Assembly: GCA_037176905.1 (NCBI GenBank)
Contig: JBBBWG010027091.1
Location: forward strand, 1-64,000
Source: Azolla pinnata
Lineage: Eukaryota; Streptophyta; Polypodiopsida; Salviniales; Salviniaceae
Direction: 5' to 3'
Length of the DNA: 64,000 nucleotides
Shown here one piece after another: positions 1-15,272 of this stretch. The translations under genes and the position numbers were made by a program. Below the pieces are notes generated by a model, which was not told the origin of the DNA, searched no databases, and was given only the letters and a program-made list of their open reading frames with translations. Position 1 is the stretch's first letter, and every line of letters begins with the position of its first letter.

Positions 1-74
<74 letters not shown>
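1..74. repeat. (AG)n microsatellite
   Basis: Pure AG dinucleotide repeat running from the window edge to about 30 bases before the RIO2 start codon. It therefore lies in the RIO2 5' leader or core promoter. GA/AG repeats there are common in plants and can bind BBR/BPC factors, but no function is shown here. Confidence 0.95.
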
Positions 75-75
<1 letters not shown>

Positions 76-105
76 AATCGTCAGTCAGTCAGTTAGTCAG
101 AGACC

Positions 106-3937
<3,832 letters not shown>

Positions 3938-4981
3938 AGATTCTTTGATGGGAGTTTGCTTTGCCTAGTTTTCTGGGGCCAAGAGTAGAAGAAGCCTGAA
4001 ATCGATATCTTGGAAAGGACTTGGAAGCTGTATACAAATATTGCCAAGAACAACCTTAATCTCATCCCCTGTAAAGATGTTTGTATCTCAGGGCTTCCTT
4101 AAAATGGATTAGAAAGAAAACATCTCTCATCCAGAAAGCTATGTCTAAGCTGAGTATTATCTGGAGGAATGGTTCGTAAAAGTGTTTGATGTTCTTGAAA
4201 TTATCATTTGCAGCAACATCATCAGTGATTTGGCTACAAAAGGAACCTCTTTCAGAAAGAAACATATGAATCCAAATAGCTATTCTATTGCTATGGGGTC
4301 TGCGAACATTTTCTGGTTAGGCTCCATTTTCATTCTCTCTGATCAATGTGTATTTCCTTCTCCGAAGCATTTTTCACCATTTCTACAGGACACAATCATG
4401 CCCATGCTGTTGTTTGGTGCTGTTCTTTACAATCTGAACACACTAAAAAATTATGCTTCCCATGTTCAGATATTTGGAAAATTCCTTAAAATCTCAACAC
4501 TCAAAATTATGCTTCCCATGTTCAGATATTTGGAAAATTCGTGGAGTTGGGAGAAGGCAGTTAGTTAAACGGTTATAGCTTCACCTGCATCTCATGAAAC
4601 ATTGTCTTGTGGGCGTTTTGGGGAGTGATCTGAAATGGGCGGTTTTGCAGACATTAGGGTTTGTAACCTAATTCATCAAAAGCATTGATTGAAATGGGCA
4701 TTTGACAAAGATGGGTGTATGGAGTAGCTTCTGAAACAGAGACCGGATTGAAACACACACTCGATCCTCCATTTTGCGGTTGAAGTACTGTGAAATGCTG
4801 TTCCCGGAGACGGCTTTGATGCACAGGAAGGAGTTTGGGTTTCTATGCTGCCATTGCAGCTGCAGGCCACGGCCTTTCTCCTCACAGTCAGGTCATGACA
4901 TGGAGGAAGCTGCTGCTCTTTTGACAGGCCATGCCTTGCCCCACCTTTGGCTTTTCATCAGCAGTGATGCCGCCATAGCTG
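3938..4981. other. Intergenic region with a small tandem duplication
   Basis: RIO2 3' UTR and the PPR upstream region. About 38 bases (near 4446-4484) recur at about 4503-4540, each carrying the core TTATGCTTCCCATGTTCAG. No gene recognised. Confidence 0.7.
4654..4662 (+). promoter_or_regulatory. Telo-box-like motif upstream of the PPR gene
   Basis: TTAGGGTTT (complement AAACCCTAA) lies about 320 bases before the PPR start. Telo-boxes are frequent near the 5' ends of plant housekeeping and translation-related genes. Matches also lie before UFD1 and the callose synthase, and an array of them lies between EVG1 and Dof. Confidence 0.4.
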
Positions 4982-7336
4982 ATGGGGAAGGTGGAGTATC
5001 TTGCCTCGCTGCTGAAACAGCACACAGCTGCGAGGAGGCTGAGAGATGGGCAGGTCCTCCATTCCCAAATCTCCTGCCTCGGCCTCCATCACCACACCTT
5101 TCTCGGGAATTGCCTCATCCAGCTCTACGGAAGCTTCTCAATGCTGGAAGACCTACTTGCTGCTTTCCACAGTATATCCAAGCCCAATCTGCACACATGG
5201 AACATCCTCATCAATCTTCTTGGACAGATTGGCCGGCTGGATGATGCCAAGAAAGTCTTCGACGCCATACCCAACCCCGACATCATCTCGTGGAACTCGC
5301 TGATTGCGGCATTCGTGCGGAATGAGCGCCCAGAGGTTGCACTGCATCTGTTTGATGCGATGCAGGCGAAGCGAATGGCACCGAATGATGTCACACTGGT
5401 ATGTGCCCTCAATGCATGCGGCCACTTGCAGGAACTGAAGCAGGGAAAGCATCTTCATGCTGCCATCGTCGACGCAGGATACGAGGACGATGCCATCTTG
5501 AGCACCGCAGTTTTGAACATGTACAACAAATGTGCAAGTTTCGATGAAGCGAAGGCCGTATTCGCCTGTATTCCACGCACGAATGCGGTATCCTGGAACA
5601 TCATGATCTTGGCTTTCATAAGAAATGAATGCCACGATGAGGCCACAGCGCTTGTGAATCAAATGGAGGTTGAAGGTGTTAGTCCAACCGCCATTACTTT
5701 TGTGCCCTTCATCGATGCATGCACTGACATTGTAGAGGGGTACAGGATTCATCACGTGATTGTCGATTACGGGTTCAATTTAACATCGGGCGTAGAAGTA
5801 GCATTAGTCAGTCTTTATAGTAAACTCGGGGCCCTCCTGGATGTAAAATGTGTGCTCTCAAATCTAGCAAAGAGGAATGTTGCCGCATGGAATACAGCAA
5901 TATCGACTTCTTCGGACGTTGGCCATTGGCAAGATGCATTGGATATTTTTCAGCAATTGTGCAGAGCCGGTGTTAAACCAAACGTTGTAACGTATCTATG
6001 CTCTCTCAATGCATGCACGCAAATGAGGGAGCTCAAAGGAGCGCGTGCTATTCACATTCACATTGTTTATGAGGATTTCCTGGATGATATTTCAGTGAAT
6101 ACCGCCCTTGTCACTACGTATGGGAACTGTGGGAATATGCATGATGTGAGGCATATCTTCGATAAAATACACGAGAGGACTACTATCTGCTGGACTTCCA
6201 TGATGGGAGCATGTATCCGAAATCGGTGTAATTCTGATGTATTGGATCTGTTCTCCCGTATGTGTCTCAGTTGTACAGACCATGATAGTGTCACTATTGG
6301 ATTTGCTATAGATGCTTGCACCAGTTTGAGGGATTTTGAAATTGGAAAGAAGATTCATGTTACAGCAATTTCCAATAGTAAGCTTGAATACGATCCAGCT
6401 ACTGGCAATGCTCTTTTGAAAATGTACAGTACATGCGGAAATGTCAAGGATGCAAAGATGGTTTTTGATCAAATGCAAGATCGGTCCACGATTACTTGGA
6501 CATCAATGATGGTAGCCTTTATCCAAGGCGATCGAAGCAAAGAGGCTCTTCAGCTATTTCGACGAATGCAGCATGAAAAAGTTGCAACGGATGAAGTTGC
6601 CTTTGCTTGTGCTCTCCATGCTTGTTCCAGCATTGTGACTCTTAAGGAGGTTGAGGCTGCTTTGTGTGATCGTGGGTATAGTGAGGATTCCATGATTAGA
6701 ACTGCCCTTATCTCTATGTATGGAAGATGTGGAAGCCTGCTTGATGTGGAGAGAGTGTTTGAGAGCTCGAGGTGTAGAGATGTTGTGATGTGGACTGCTG
6801 TGATTACTGCATTCGCGCAAAATGGGTACAGCGAAAAAGCTCTTGCCCTTTTTATTGCAATGCAGGAGGAGGGCATTGAACCCAACGAAATCACTTTCTT
6901 ATGCGTACTCAATGCTTGCAGTCACGCAGGCCTCATCGACATTGCAAGATGTTTCTTCACTATGATGCTTGAAGTCTACGGCCTTTGTCACACCATGGAC
7001 CATTATATGTGCATGGTTGATCTTCTTGGTCGTGCAGGGCAGCTCGACGAGGCGCAAGCCTTGATCCAGGCGTTATCGCAGGAGGAAGTTGCTGGAACAT
7101 GGATGTGTTTGCTCAGTGCTTGTAAAATTCACTCCGATACAGAAAGGGGTCAACACGCAGCGAGCCTTTGCATCAAGTTAGACCCACGGAACGATGCACC
7201 GTATGTGGTATTATCCAATATCTACGCCGATGCAGGCCGATGGAATGATGTTGCCTTTATCAGAGAATCTATGTTGCTGGCACCTTCAAACAGCAGTCAA
7301 ACCATGGGGGATTACCTAACAGGAGCTCTAGAATGA
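4982..7336 (+). CDS. PLS-class pentatricopeptide repeat protein with truncated E domain
   Basis: One uninterrupted frame of 784 aa made almost entirely of ~31-36-residue PPR units (e.g. DIISWNSLIAAF, NVAAWNTAIS, STITWTSMMVAF, DVVMWTAVITAF). P, L and S type motifs alternate, and conserved joints such as LNACSHAGLID occur near the end. The last ~90 residues enter an E motif (GTWMCLLSACKIHSD, APYVVLSNIYADAGRWND). They then diverge and stop at LTGALE, so E2/E+ and the DYW deaminase are absent. An in-frame TAG lies two codons upstream, which fixes this ATG as the earliest unspliced start. PLS proteins bind specific organellar transcripts and usually guide C-to-U (in ferns also U-to-C) editing. Without its own DYW this one would need a partner deaminase or have another RNA role. 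No obvious transit peptide; target unknown. Confidence 0.9.
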   Translation: MGKVEYLASLLKQHTAARRLRDGQVLHSQISCLGLHHHTFLGNCLIQLYGSFSMLEDLLAAFHSISKPNLHTWNILINLLGQIGRLDDAKKVFDAIPNPDIISWNSLIAAFVRNERPEVALHLFDAMQAKRMAPNDVTLVCALNACGHLQELKQGKHLHAAIVDAGYEDDAILSTAVLNMYNKCASFDEAKAVFACIPRTNAVSWNIMILAFIRNECHDEATALVNQMEVEGVSPTAITFVPFIDACTDIVEGYRIHHVIVDYGFNLTSGVEVALVSLYSKLGALLDVKCVLSNLAKRNVAAWNTAISTSSDVGHWQDALDIFQQLCRAGVKPNVVTYLCSLNACTQMRELKGARAIHIHIVYEDFLDDISVNTALVTTYGNCGNMHDVRHIFDKIHERTTICWTSMMGACIRNRCNSDVLDLFSRMCLSCTDHDSVTIGFAIDACTSLRDFEIGKKIHVTAISNSKLEYDPATGNALLKMYSTCGNVKDAKMVFDQMQDRSTITWTSMMVAFIQGDRSKEALQLFRRMQHEKVATDEVAFACALHACSSIVTLKEVEAALCDRGYSEDSMIRTALISMYGRCGSLLDVERVFESSRCRDVVMWTAVITAFAQNGYSEKALALFIAMQEEGIEPNEITFLCVLNACSHAGLIDIARCFFTMMLEVYGLCHTMDHYMCMVDLLGRAGQLDEAQALIQALSQEEVAGTWMCLLSACKIHSDTERGQHAASLCIKLDPRNDAPYVVLSNIYADAGRWNDVAFIRESMLLAPSNSSQTMGDYLTGALE

Positions 7337-9639
7337 GGTGATCAAGTTTTGAGGCAGTAGCTGAAATGTCGCAACTGAAAAGAACCAATATTGGCCAAGT
7401 ATGTCACAGAGACTGCATGAATTGGAATTACTTACCATACAAATCATGAAGAAAATTGAGATACAGCTCAGACCGGATTGGTGTGCCTAAACTCAATGAC
7501 CAATGGAAATAATTCAGACAGCAAAATGACAGGAATCTGAGGAAATGCTCATACCAAATCCCGAATGGCAGGTGTGGTAAACGCAGCGTTCTCGCTAACG
7601 CACACAATGTGCTGCCAGAAACTCTTGATTTGGCCTATTATCTCATGGAATCTGTTCGTTCCGAGCAAATGCAGGCTCAGAAGATTCCTCAGGTTATATA
7701 TGCCAGTTCCCAACACCGGAGCATGTAGAAACGAAAGACATCCTGTAAAACGCTGCAGGAGATACTGGATCTTTGTACCGAATTGCTATCTGGGGTTGTT
7801 TTTGAGAAGTGCCCCCATATGAGATGGAAACCCCCCCCCATATCCATCCACACTGATGAATCTTGATGAAGTGGGCATGATGCATTTGGCAATGCCCAAT
7901 CGAGAATTGCTGCAAAAATGATAAATAAAAAAACTACAAACCGCAAGCAGAATTGGAGGTACTGGGTCAGGGAGAATGAATAGGCAAGCAGAAAATGAGA
8001 TTGTTTTGCGAAATCAATCCCGTGTGCAAAACGTCAGATGCTTTGGAAACATTCCCTGAAGATGTCGAAATATGTTTTTTTCGCAAGAGTCGGAGGATCT
8101 ATGGTTCTTGAAGCTGCGGTCTTTTGAGCTAGCTGCTTGTTTGTATGGGGTCTAGAAATTATATGCATTTCGTATCACAGGATTGCAGATGTGAATATCA
8201 AACGCCGAAACAACGGAAGCGGAGTTGTGAACAGGGAACAAGCTGCTTCCAACCGATTTTTCTTGTTGAAGATTTCGAACATTTGGTGCACAGATTCGAC
8301 ATAGAAATGGAGATTTGGAGCGGATTTGGATTGTTCTTGTTGAAGATTTCGAACATTTGGTGCGGATTCAACATAGAAATGAAGATTTGGAGCGGATTTG
8401 GATTGTTCGTGCTAGAGGATTTCGAACATTTGGTGCAGATTCAACATAGAAATGAAGATTTGGAGCGGATTTGGATTGTTCATGCTAGGAGATTTCGAAC
8501 ATTTGGTGCAGATTTGACTTAGAAACGAAGATTTGGAGCGGATTTGATTTCTTGTTGTTGAAGGTTGTGAACATTTGGTGCAGATTTGACATAAAAATGA
8601 AGATTTGGGAGCGGATTTGGTTTCTTCTTGTTGAAGGTTGTGAACATTTGGTGCAGATTTGACATAAAAATGAAGATTCGGCAGCGGATTCGGTTTTTTC
8701 TTGTGGATGATTTTGAACATTTGGTGCAGATTTGACATAGAAATGAAGATTTGGAGCGGATTTGGATTTTTTTTTATTGTAGATGACTTTGAGCATTGGT
8801 GCAGATCTTGACATAGAAATGAAGATTTGGGGGTTTTTTTTTTCTGTTGAAGGTTATTGAACATTTGATGCAGATCTTGACATAGAAATGAAGTTTTTCT
8901 TGTTGAAGAGATTTGGAGCATTTATATATATATCCATGTGTTTTGACACAAAAAAAATGGCATCAATCTGGCTATTTGGGGATCCTGTGATTTTTTTGCA
9001 ATCGAGAACAACCGAAATCGGATGGAATCTGCTCGATAAATGGCGAGATTTCAAGGGCTCGATCGATCACAAAACCGATCGTTACTATTATTATTATGTA
9101 TTATCATTGAGCCGGATCAACGCGAGCGATTTAAAAAAGGCCTGTGTCGCTGGGATCGGAGCTCCGGAATTCTCGCCGATGCTGATTTGCAGCTGTGCTC
9201 GGCTTTCGGCAGCTCGGCTTGCAAACTGTGCGCTCGCTCCACGATCGCGCGCTCGTATCTTCTCCAGCTCTTCGACAGAATCGCATCACGCATTGTGCGG
9301 AATCGATCCCCCGTATCTGGCATCTCAATACAATTTACGTATGCGTATGTATATATGTATATATATATATATACATATACAGATCTACAGATGTAAGCCC
9401 TCATCGAGATGCTCATACGCGAATCGGTCCGAGTTATCATCATAACTGTCTGTTGTATCATCAGATACACAAGAAGAGCTGATGAACCCTAGTAGATGTC
9501 CGTATAAGCATACGGTATCTGGACCGTATATATACGCACCGTATGTATGGAGTCTCGTATATACTCCCCCCCCCCCCATCTACACAAACAGAGAGAAAGC
9601 TTTCATCATCTCCTTCGATCCTCTCTCTCTCTGCAGGAG
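7337..9639. other. Intergenic region between PPR and CPP1
   Basis: No coding segment recognised. It holds the ~72-bp minisatellite at about 8261-8895, an AT-rich (TATA/GTAT) stretch at about 9340-9380, and a C-run near 9565. The last part should contain the CPP1 promoter and leader. Confidence 0.65.
8261..8895. repeat. Minisatellite, about nine degenerate ~72-bp units
   Basis: Units share the cores GAACATTTGGTGCAGATT, ACATAGAAATGAAGATTTGG and AGCGGATTTGG. Copies start near 8261, 8333, 8405, 8478, 8550, 8622, 8695, 8766 and 8835. The first four are most alike and later units carry T-tract expansions. Open frames across it on the minus strand are low-complexity products of the repeat, not genes. 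Confidence 0.85.
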
Positions 9640-12307
9640 ATGGAGGTTTGTGCTGCTGCTCCGCGCCTCTCCCTTGCAGCTTTTGGCCCTGGACATGGCT
9701 CACGATCCGCATGGTAAGCTTCTCCTTTCCCACTCTTTCTGTCTCTCTCTCTCTCTCTCACGGGAACTGATTTGCTATCGTCTCCTTCTCCTCCTCCTCC
9801 TCCTTTCCAAGGCTTCTTAGGCGCTCCAAGGGTGGAGCTTCCCGGATATGCCGCCACCGAGCAAGGGTTTCTCTTGCCAGCACTCCCGTCTGTACCCTGG
9901 ACAGAGCCTTCGATGGAGACTTCAACTCGGGTACGCTATTCATCTCAAAACCTCTGTTTTTCTTTTTTTTGTTCATGGCCTCCTCTTTGAGAATTAAGGG
10001 TTCCCAGCTTCTTGTGATTGAAGAAATCCTACCCTTGTTTGCTCTAAAACATGAGGGGAGACTGTGCAAGGACAAAATGGAAGAATGGGGCAGGGAATAG
10101 CGACTTGCTTCGGAAGAAGAGAACGTGAAACACAGGAAATACGGAAGCTGGACCAGGAAATTCTTTATCTTCCACATATCCCTTCTTCTGCGATATTTAA
10201 CTCCATATCCTTATGCGAGTGTCAGATGACAAAGATAGACAATTGTAACTGGGTTTTTATTGATGGGGAGCAATGAGCTGGTGGAGGATGCAAGAAGTGT
10301 TCAAAGCGACAGTTTTGATTCAGCGTCCATTAGTTGATGCATACCGTGCTTATGGAACACTAGAACTTGGGGTGATGTGCCGTTTTTGTTAAGAATCGGC
10401 CCCTTTGATGTCCTCGAAGTGCAATATCATGAATTTGTTCTGTTTTCTAATAGTGTTTTGCAGGCCTTATCTTGACACTTGTTCATTTCCATTGGACTCT
10501 GGTATTTGCTCTCTGAATTACATTACATTTTCAAAGTCCAAATGAAGTACTACAACATAAGTTTAGGATCGACTGGGAAATCTGTATCAAAGTAGTGCAA
10601 TCAACTTTTTGGAGAAGCTACAAGATCCGTATCCAGGATCCATACAAAAATGTTCTTTGCACATGCTTAACCATTTACGAGGCTACAAGATTGATATACA
10701 AGGTGTATTGAAGACGTCGTTCTTTGTATATGTTGAAAATCAGTTGGCACGGGTAAAGTAATGCTGGTGTGCATTGTGTAAGACATATGCGAAAGGGTAA
10801 CTTGAAGTTGGTGTGATTAAATGGATAATGGGAGCATACTATTCCTGGAAATATCTATAGAAAATAGTGCTGCAAAAAGATGCCATTTCATGGAAAGCTC
10901 AAAATGAAAACGAACAAAAAAATTAGGGCAAAGTTGTGGCAGCAGAATAAAATGAAGCTTGGCAATGGTGGAGAAACAATGAGTGATGGACGAAAAGCTG
11001 TGGGAGAAGTTTTGCAGGCATTTTTTAAAATCCCTTTCCAAACTAGCACTTTAAAATCCAAAAAAACTAGCAAGAAGGGTTAAAACTAGCAAGAAGCTTT
11101 AAAATCAAAGTCTGAGTGTCCCGGGCTTCCTATTCATTTTCATGGGCACGTCGTTTTCTGGAACTGTGGTTTACCTAGATAATCAGAACAGTATTTTTTT
11201 TGTCTCAGGTCTTAGGCAGGGAATTCAAATCCCCATTGATTGCTGAGACTTTGTGAAAGAAGAGTCTTGTGCATCTTTAAAAGTTCTCTCCTTTAAAGCT
11301 ACCGAATGTTGAGTGATTATTATGCATGAAACCCTAGAAGGTTCACACAGGCTGACCGCATAGTAGTCTGGTGCATATTGCCCATATCAGACCAAAGCCA
11401 TTCCTGTTCTTGTAATACAGCATGAATGTGGATATCATTTTCTTTCGATATATTGTTATTGTTAATTGCCACAGGATAAACCTTTTGATTCCTGTATCTG
11501 TATCTAGGTGCTAAAGTAATATAACATTGCAGGGACCACTTCTGTTTTTCCAAGAATTCATGTGCGAGATCCTTTTAAGCGGTTAGGCATCACTCGAGAT
11601 GCATCTGAAGAGGAGATCCAGGAGGCACGCAACTTTCTTGCACAAGAGTATGCAGCACATGAAAGAAGCAGGGAGTCTATAGAGGCTGCTTTTGACAAGA
11701 TTATCATGGAAAGCTATCGAGCAAGAAAGAAATCTAAAATTAATCTCAAGAGCAATCTGAAAAAGAAAGTTGAGGATTCACCGCCTTGGTTCCGAAATTT
11801 CTTGAATTTGTTCGAGTATCCATCCTCTCAAGTCGTTCTACAGAGGGCTGCCTTCTTTGTTCTTATGGGGGTATGGAGTGTTATGAATCCCGTCGAAGGT
11901 GGCCCAGCTTTTCAGGTATCATTTTCAAACAAGGAGAATCTGCGAGGTCAAAAACTGGTTCATGTCTTGAAGCAGCAGAAATTTTATGATTGATGCAGGT
12001 TGCTATTTCTCTAGCAGGCTGTATCTACCTTCTGAACCATAGGCTCAAAAGCATTGGCAGATCGTTTTTTCTTGGGTAAGTGATTCGATCTTGTATATAT
12101 AATCAAAATTTGAGGTTTTTCAAGTGCCATGTGAGATGAAGAGGAGTTGTTTGCAGTTTTGGTGGGCTCGTTGTTGGATGGCTATGTGGTTCATTTCTTG
12201 TACCTGTTGTTCCAACTACATTCATACCTCCAAACTGGAGTCTCGAGCTTCTCACTGCACTCATTTCCTACGTGTTCTTGTGGTTCTCATGCACGTTCCT
12301 GAAGTAA
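9640..12307 (+). CDS. CPP1: Chaperone-like protein of POR1 / cell growth defect factor 1 (chloroplast J-like membrane protein)
   Basis: Exons 9640-9713, 9812-9930, 11533-11915, 11999-12075 and 12157-12307 join in phase to 267 aa, near the ~258 aa of Arabidopsis CPP1. The first ~64 residues are rich in Ala, Arg and Ser with few acids (MEVCAAAPRLSLAAFGPGHG), as in a plastid transit peptide. A J-like domain follows (DPFKRLGITRDASEEEIQ, then KIIMESYRARKK) and lacks the HPD motif, typical of this family. Hydrophobic segments lie at VLMGVWSVMNP, VAISLAGCIYLL, GGLVVGWLCGSFLVPVV and ALISYVFLWFSCTFLK at the C-terminus. In Arabidopsis CPP1 stabilises light-dependent protochlorophyllide oxidoreductase. 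The 1.6-kb intron 2 shows nothing recognisable. The N-terminal exons rest on phase and composition, the rest on direct similarity. Confidence 0.9.
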
Positions 12308-15272
12308 GACAAGATTTTGGGCTACATTCATCATCACTGGGGAGTAATTTATAATCTCATTTCTGTTCCTAGTCCTAGAATGAATGGATGTATGTATTAT
12401 CAATGTGATGAGCTTGACGGCTTTATCGGGTCAGTCTCAACTACGGAAAGTTCAAAGCATCATCCAGTCATTACCAGATGTCTGCTGCAGCACTGTCCTG
12501 AGGGTGGGTAATGTTGGAATCCAAATCCAAGATAAGGAAGGATTGACTTGATCACGTTACTAGAGATCAGAATGGGTTTTGCTGTGGTATATTTAGATTA
12601 ATATTTTCCAATAGGAAGATGTTCTTCGTGGTCATTGTAAAAGACCATTTGCTGTAATTGGGAGAATCTTTTGAGATAAAAATTTTGTTCCAATTTGTTA
12701 CCGTGGGTTCTATTGACCAACATCTGATTGCCGGTTTCGTTTGTGTTTGTATGCCTCAAATATTGTACATGATTCCGTTGTGTGTTATACAAGCGCTTCT
12801 TTTCTCAGATCAGAGAGATTCCTAGAACTGTGATCCAGACGGGAATGAATTAGTGCTCCTGAAAGCAATGCAGAAAACTAACATTTTGGGGACTGCTGAT
12901 TCCTTCTGGCAATGCAACATTTAAGTATATGATTGAGCTGGCAAATGTCGGCGTGCTAGAGAACTCTTTGACCTTAGATTTTCGACTGTGATTCAAATCA
13001 AAGCAAGGTTTAGCAAATGGATTGTGGTTGAAGAGAACAGTGGAAAGCAAAGGTCTCAAAATGGAAGAAGCTGCTAAGATATATGCAGATATTGTGCTTG
13101 TGGAGAAAAAAATGGCAGGTTCATATATAACTGAGTTCCTAGGAAGAAGATAAACAAGCAACCTCACAAACAATATCTTCAGATAGGACTCAAACTAACT
13201 GATGTTATTGGTTCAAATTCTGAACAAATTGCTAATCAAATTGTGGACATTCATGGCAAACAAGCAACCTCACAAAAAATATCTTCAGATAGGACTCAAA
13301 CTAACTGATGTTATTGCTTCAAATTCTGAACAAATTGCTAATCAACAACCTACTCACCCTAGGGACATCCTACTACCCACTTTATGTTTGTGACTGAAGA
13401 AAGCCATTGCCATTGTATGTGCCTTCAACAAGGAGATCTGTGACACTTTGATTGTGACACTTTAGCATGTGTTTCACTTCACAATCGTTTGCTTTCCATC
13501 GTCGGTGAGCATGCACATGTCTGATATCGTCGCTATAATACCCTGAGCACGTGCATTCATGTTTTGTTTCTGAAGCCATTGGCTAATAAGAATGGATTGT
13601 GATTTGCAGGTCAGAGAGAAAAATGGAATGATTGGAGCAAGTGGCCTATGCACATGTATACCTCTTATTGCCACAATTCAATTACATGAATGTACAGCAA
13701 GTGGGGACTCAACCTACTGTTTTTTTGACTCCACACTGTAGGTATAGCAGAAAACTAGACATTGCCACTGTTTACATGAAAGCAAAGTTGGAAGTTATTC
13801 AAGTGAGGATGCAAATTGGAGAGGGACAAAAAGCAGTCAAACTGTTCAACCTTCCAAGATGGAAGCTAGAGACAACATATACAACTTCTCACATCTACAA
13901 CAACTTGGGCGGTTCAGTGGCTTGAATCCCTTGAAAAGAAACCATGCCATGGCACAATACAGGTGAAAGGAACCTCTCTCATTTCCGAGGCAATAAGTCT
14001 TTTGCCACTAGAACCATCAAGTTGGGGACGAATTCCGACACCATTTGCCCGCGAATCTAATCAAGCATGTACATAGGCTTATGGATGCCCTTGAAGAATG
14101 TCCCATTTCTAGCAGAAGGAAGTATTCTGTCCAGTAGTATGCTGTCTGCTTGCTTTTCTGCAGGGAAGCTGGAGCATATCATATCTTTTTTTTATTACCC
14201 CTTTCAATTTGCACAACAACAGTTAGATTACCGTGTGTTCTGCAGACTCCATCGGATTTTGCATGCAATGGAATCTCACTATATGTATTCCAGTTTGTCT
14301 TGATATTTTGCCACACCAAACCGCAGAAACTTCCCAGCTTTTCTTTTACACAGCACACAGAAAAGCTTTCCCTTCATCCTTTCCAAATCCTTTTTTAAAG
14401 CTCTTCTTGATCCTAGAGGACTTTACCAGGAAAAAAATACCCAAGGCAAATGCTCCATGTGTGAGTGAAAAGCCACCCCTTTGTATCCTCAAGATGCCTT
14501 TCTGTCATTTTTTCCCATGTTTCATTGAAGGCATGAGTGGATCCGAGACTTAGCTACTTCAGCCATGAACATGACGAGAGCGCGACGTCATATTTTTTAT
14601 CAAAGAGATGCCGCCGTTTTGCTGAATTTAACTGATCCCAACTACCCAACATGGCAGCAAAGAGAGCAGTGTTCAAGCCATCATGTATATGCATGCACAG
14701 CCTATTTCAGAAGCTGAATCAGGTGCTCACAAGACACCGAAGGAAGCATCATCGCTTCTGCATACATTGATAAACAACCTTCACCATCTCTGTGAGGGAG
14801 AAAGAATCTGTCTGTTCTCGAGGGGGCCTGAAATTGAGCCATGGCTGCCAATGCACTCGCTGGGCGGCTGCGGCACACACATTCACTCAGCCAAATTATT
14901 GAAGCAAGCAAGAAACAACACCATACCTAGGTTTAGACCAGAAATAAGCACAAATTCAGAGAGAGAGTGAGAAAGAGAAAGTGGAGATGCATACCTTGAG
15001 ACTAAGTAAATGTGTGATACAAGTCATCATTCATCCCCATGGCACTATATATAAAGGCAACAATCTCGTAATAACAATGGTGGGGGAAAATTGGTCCTCA
15101 TATGATGGGGAGGAGCATCTTCAGCCAAAATAAAAAAAGGGAAGGGGGTGAGTGTTTAAAGTATCCTATAGTGTGTGTAGTAGTAGTATGCTACCTATCT
15201 CTAGCTACTAAAATTACATGAAACAATGGCGAGTATGCTCAAGTATGGTGGAAGGCCTTGTATGTTTTGGAT
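12308..15272. other. Intergenic region between the convergent CPP1 and CFL1-like genes
   Basis: About 3 kb. It should carry both 3' UTRs and holds an 87-bp direct duplication (13153-13345). No confident gene was found. Confidence 0.6.
13153..13345. repeat. Direct duplication of ~87 bp
   Basis: 13153-13239 and 13258-13345 are near-identical, with about two substitutions, and an 18-base spacer between them. Both contain AAGCAACCTCACAAA and GGACTCAAACTAACTGATG. This looks like a recent local duplication. Confidence 0.9.

Noticed and set aside
8412-8921. Minus-strand open frame of 169 codons
   Set aside because: It lies wholly in the 72-bp minisatellite and its residues repeat with the array; no family or splice support.
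12908-12985. Segment resembling a PPR remnant (NAT..YM.ELA then CRRARELFDL in another frame)
   Set aside because: Similarity is very short and needs a frame change; chance cannot be excluded.
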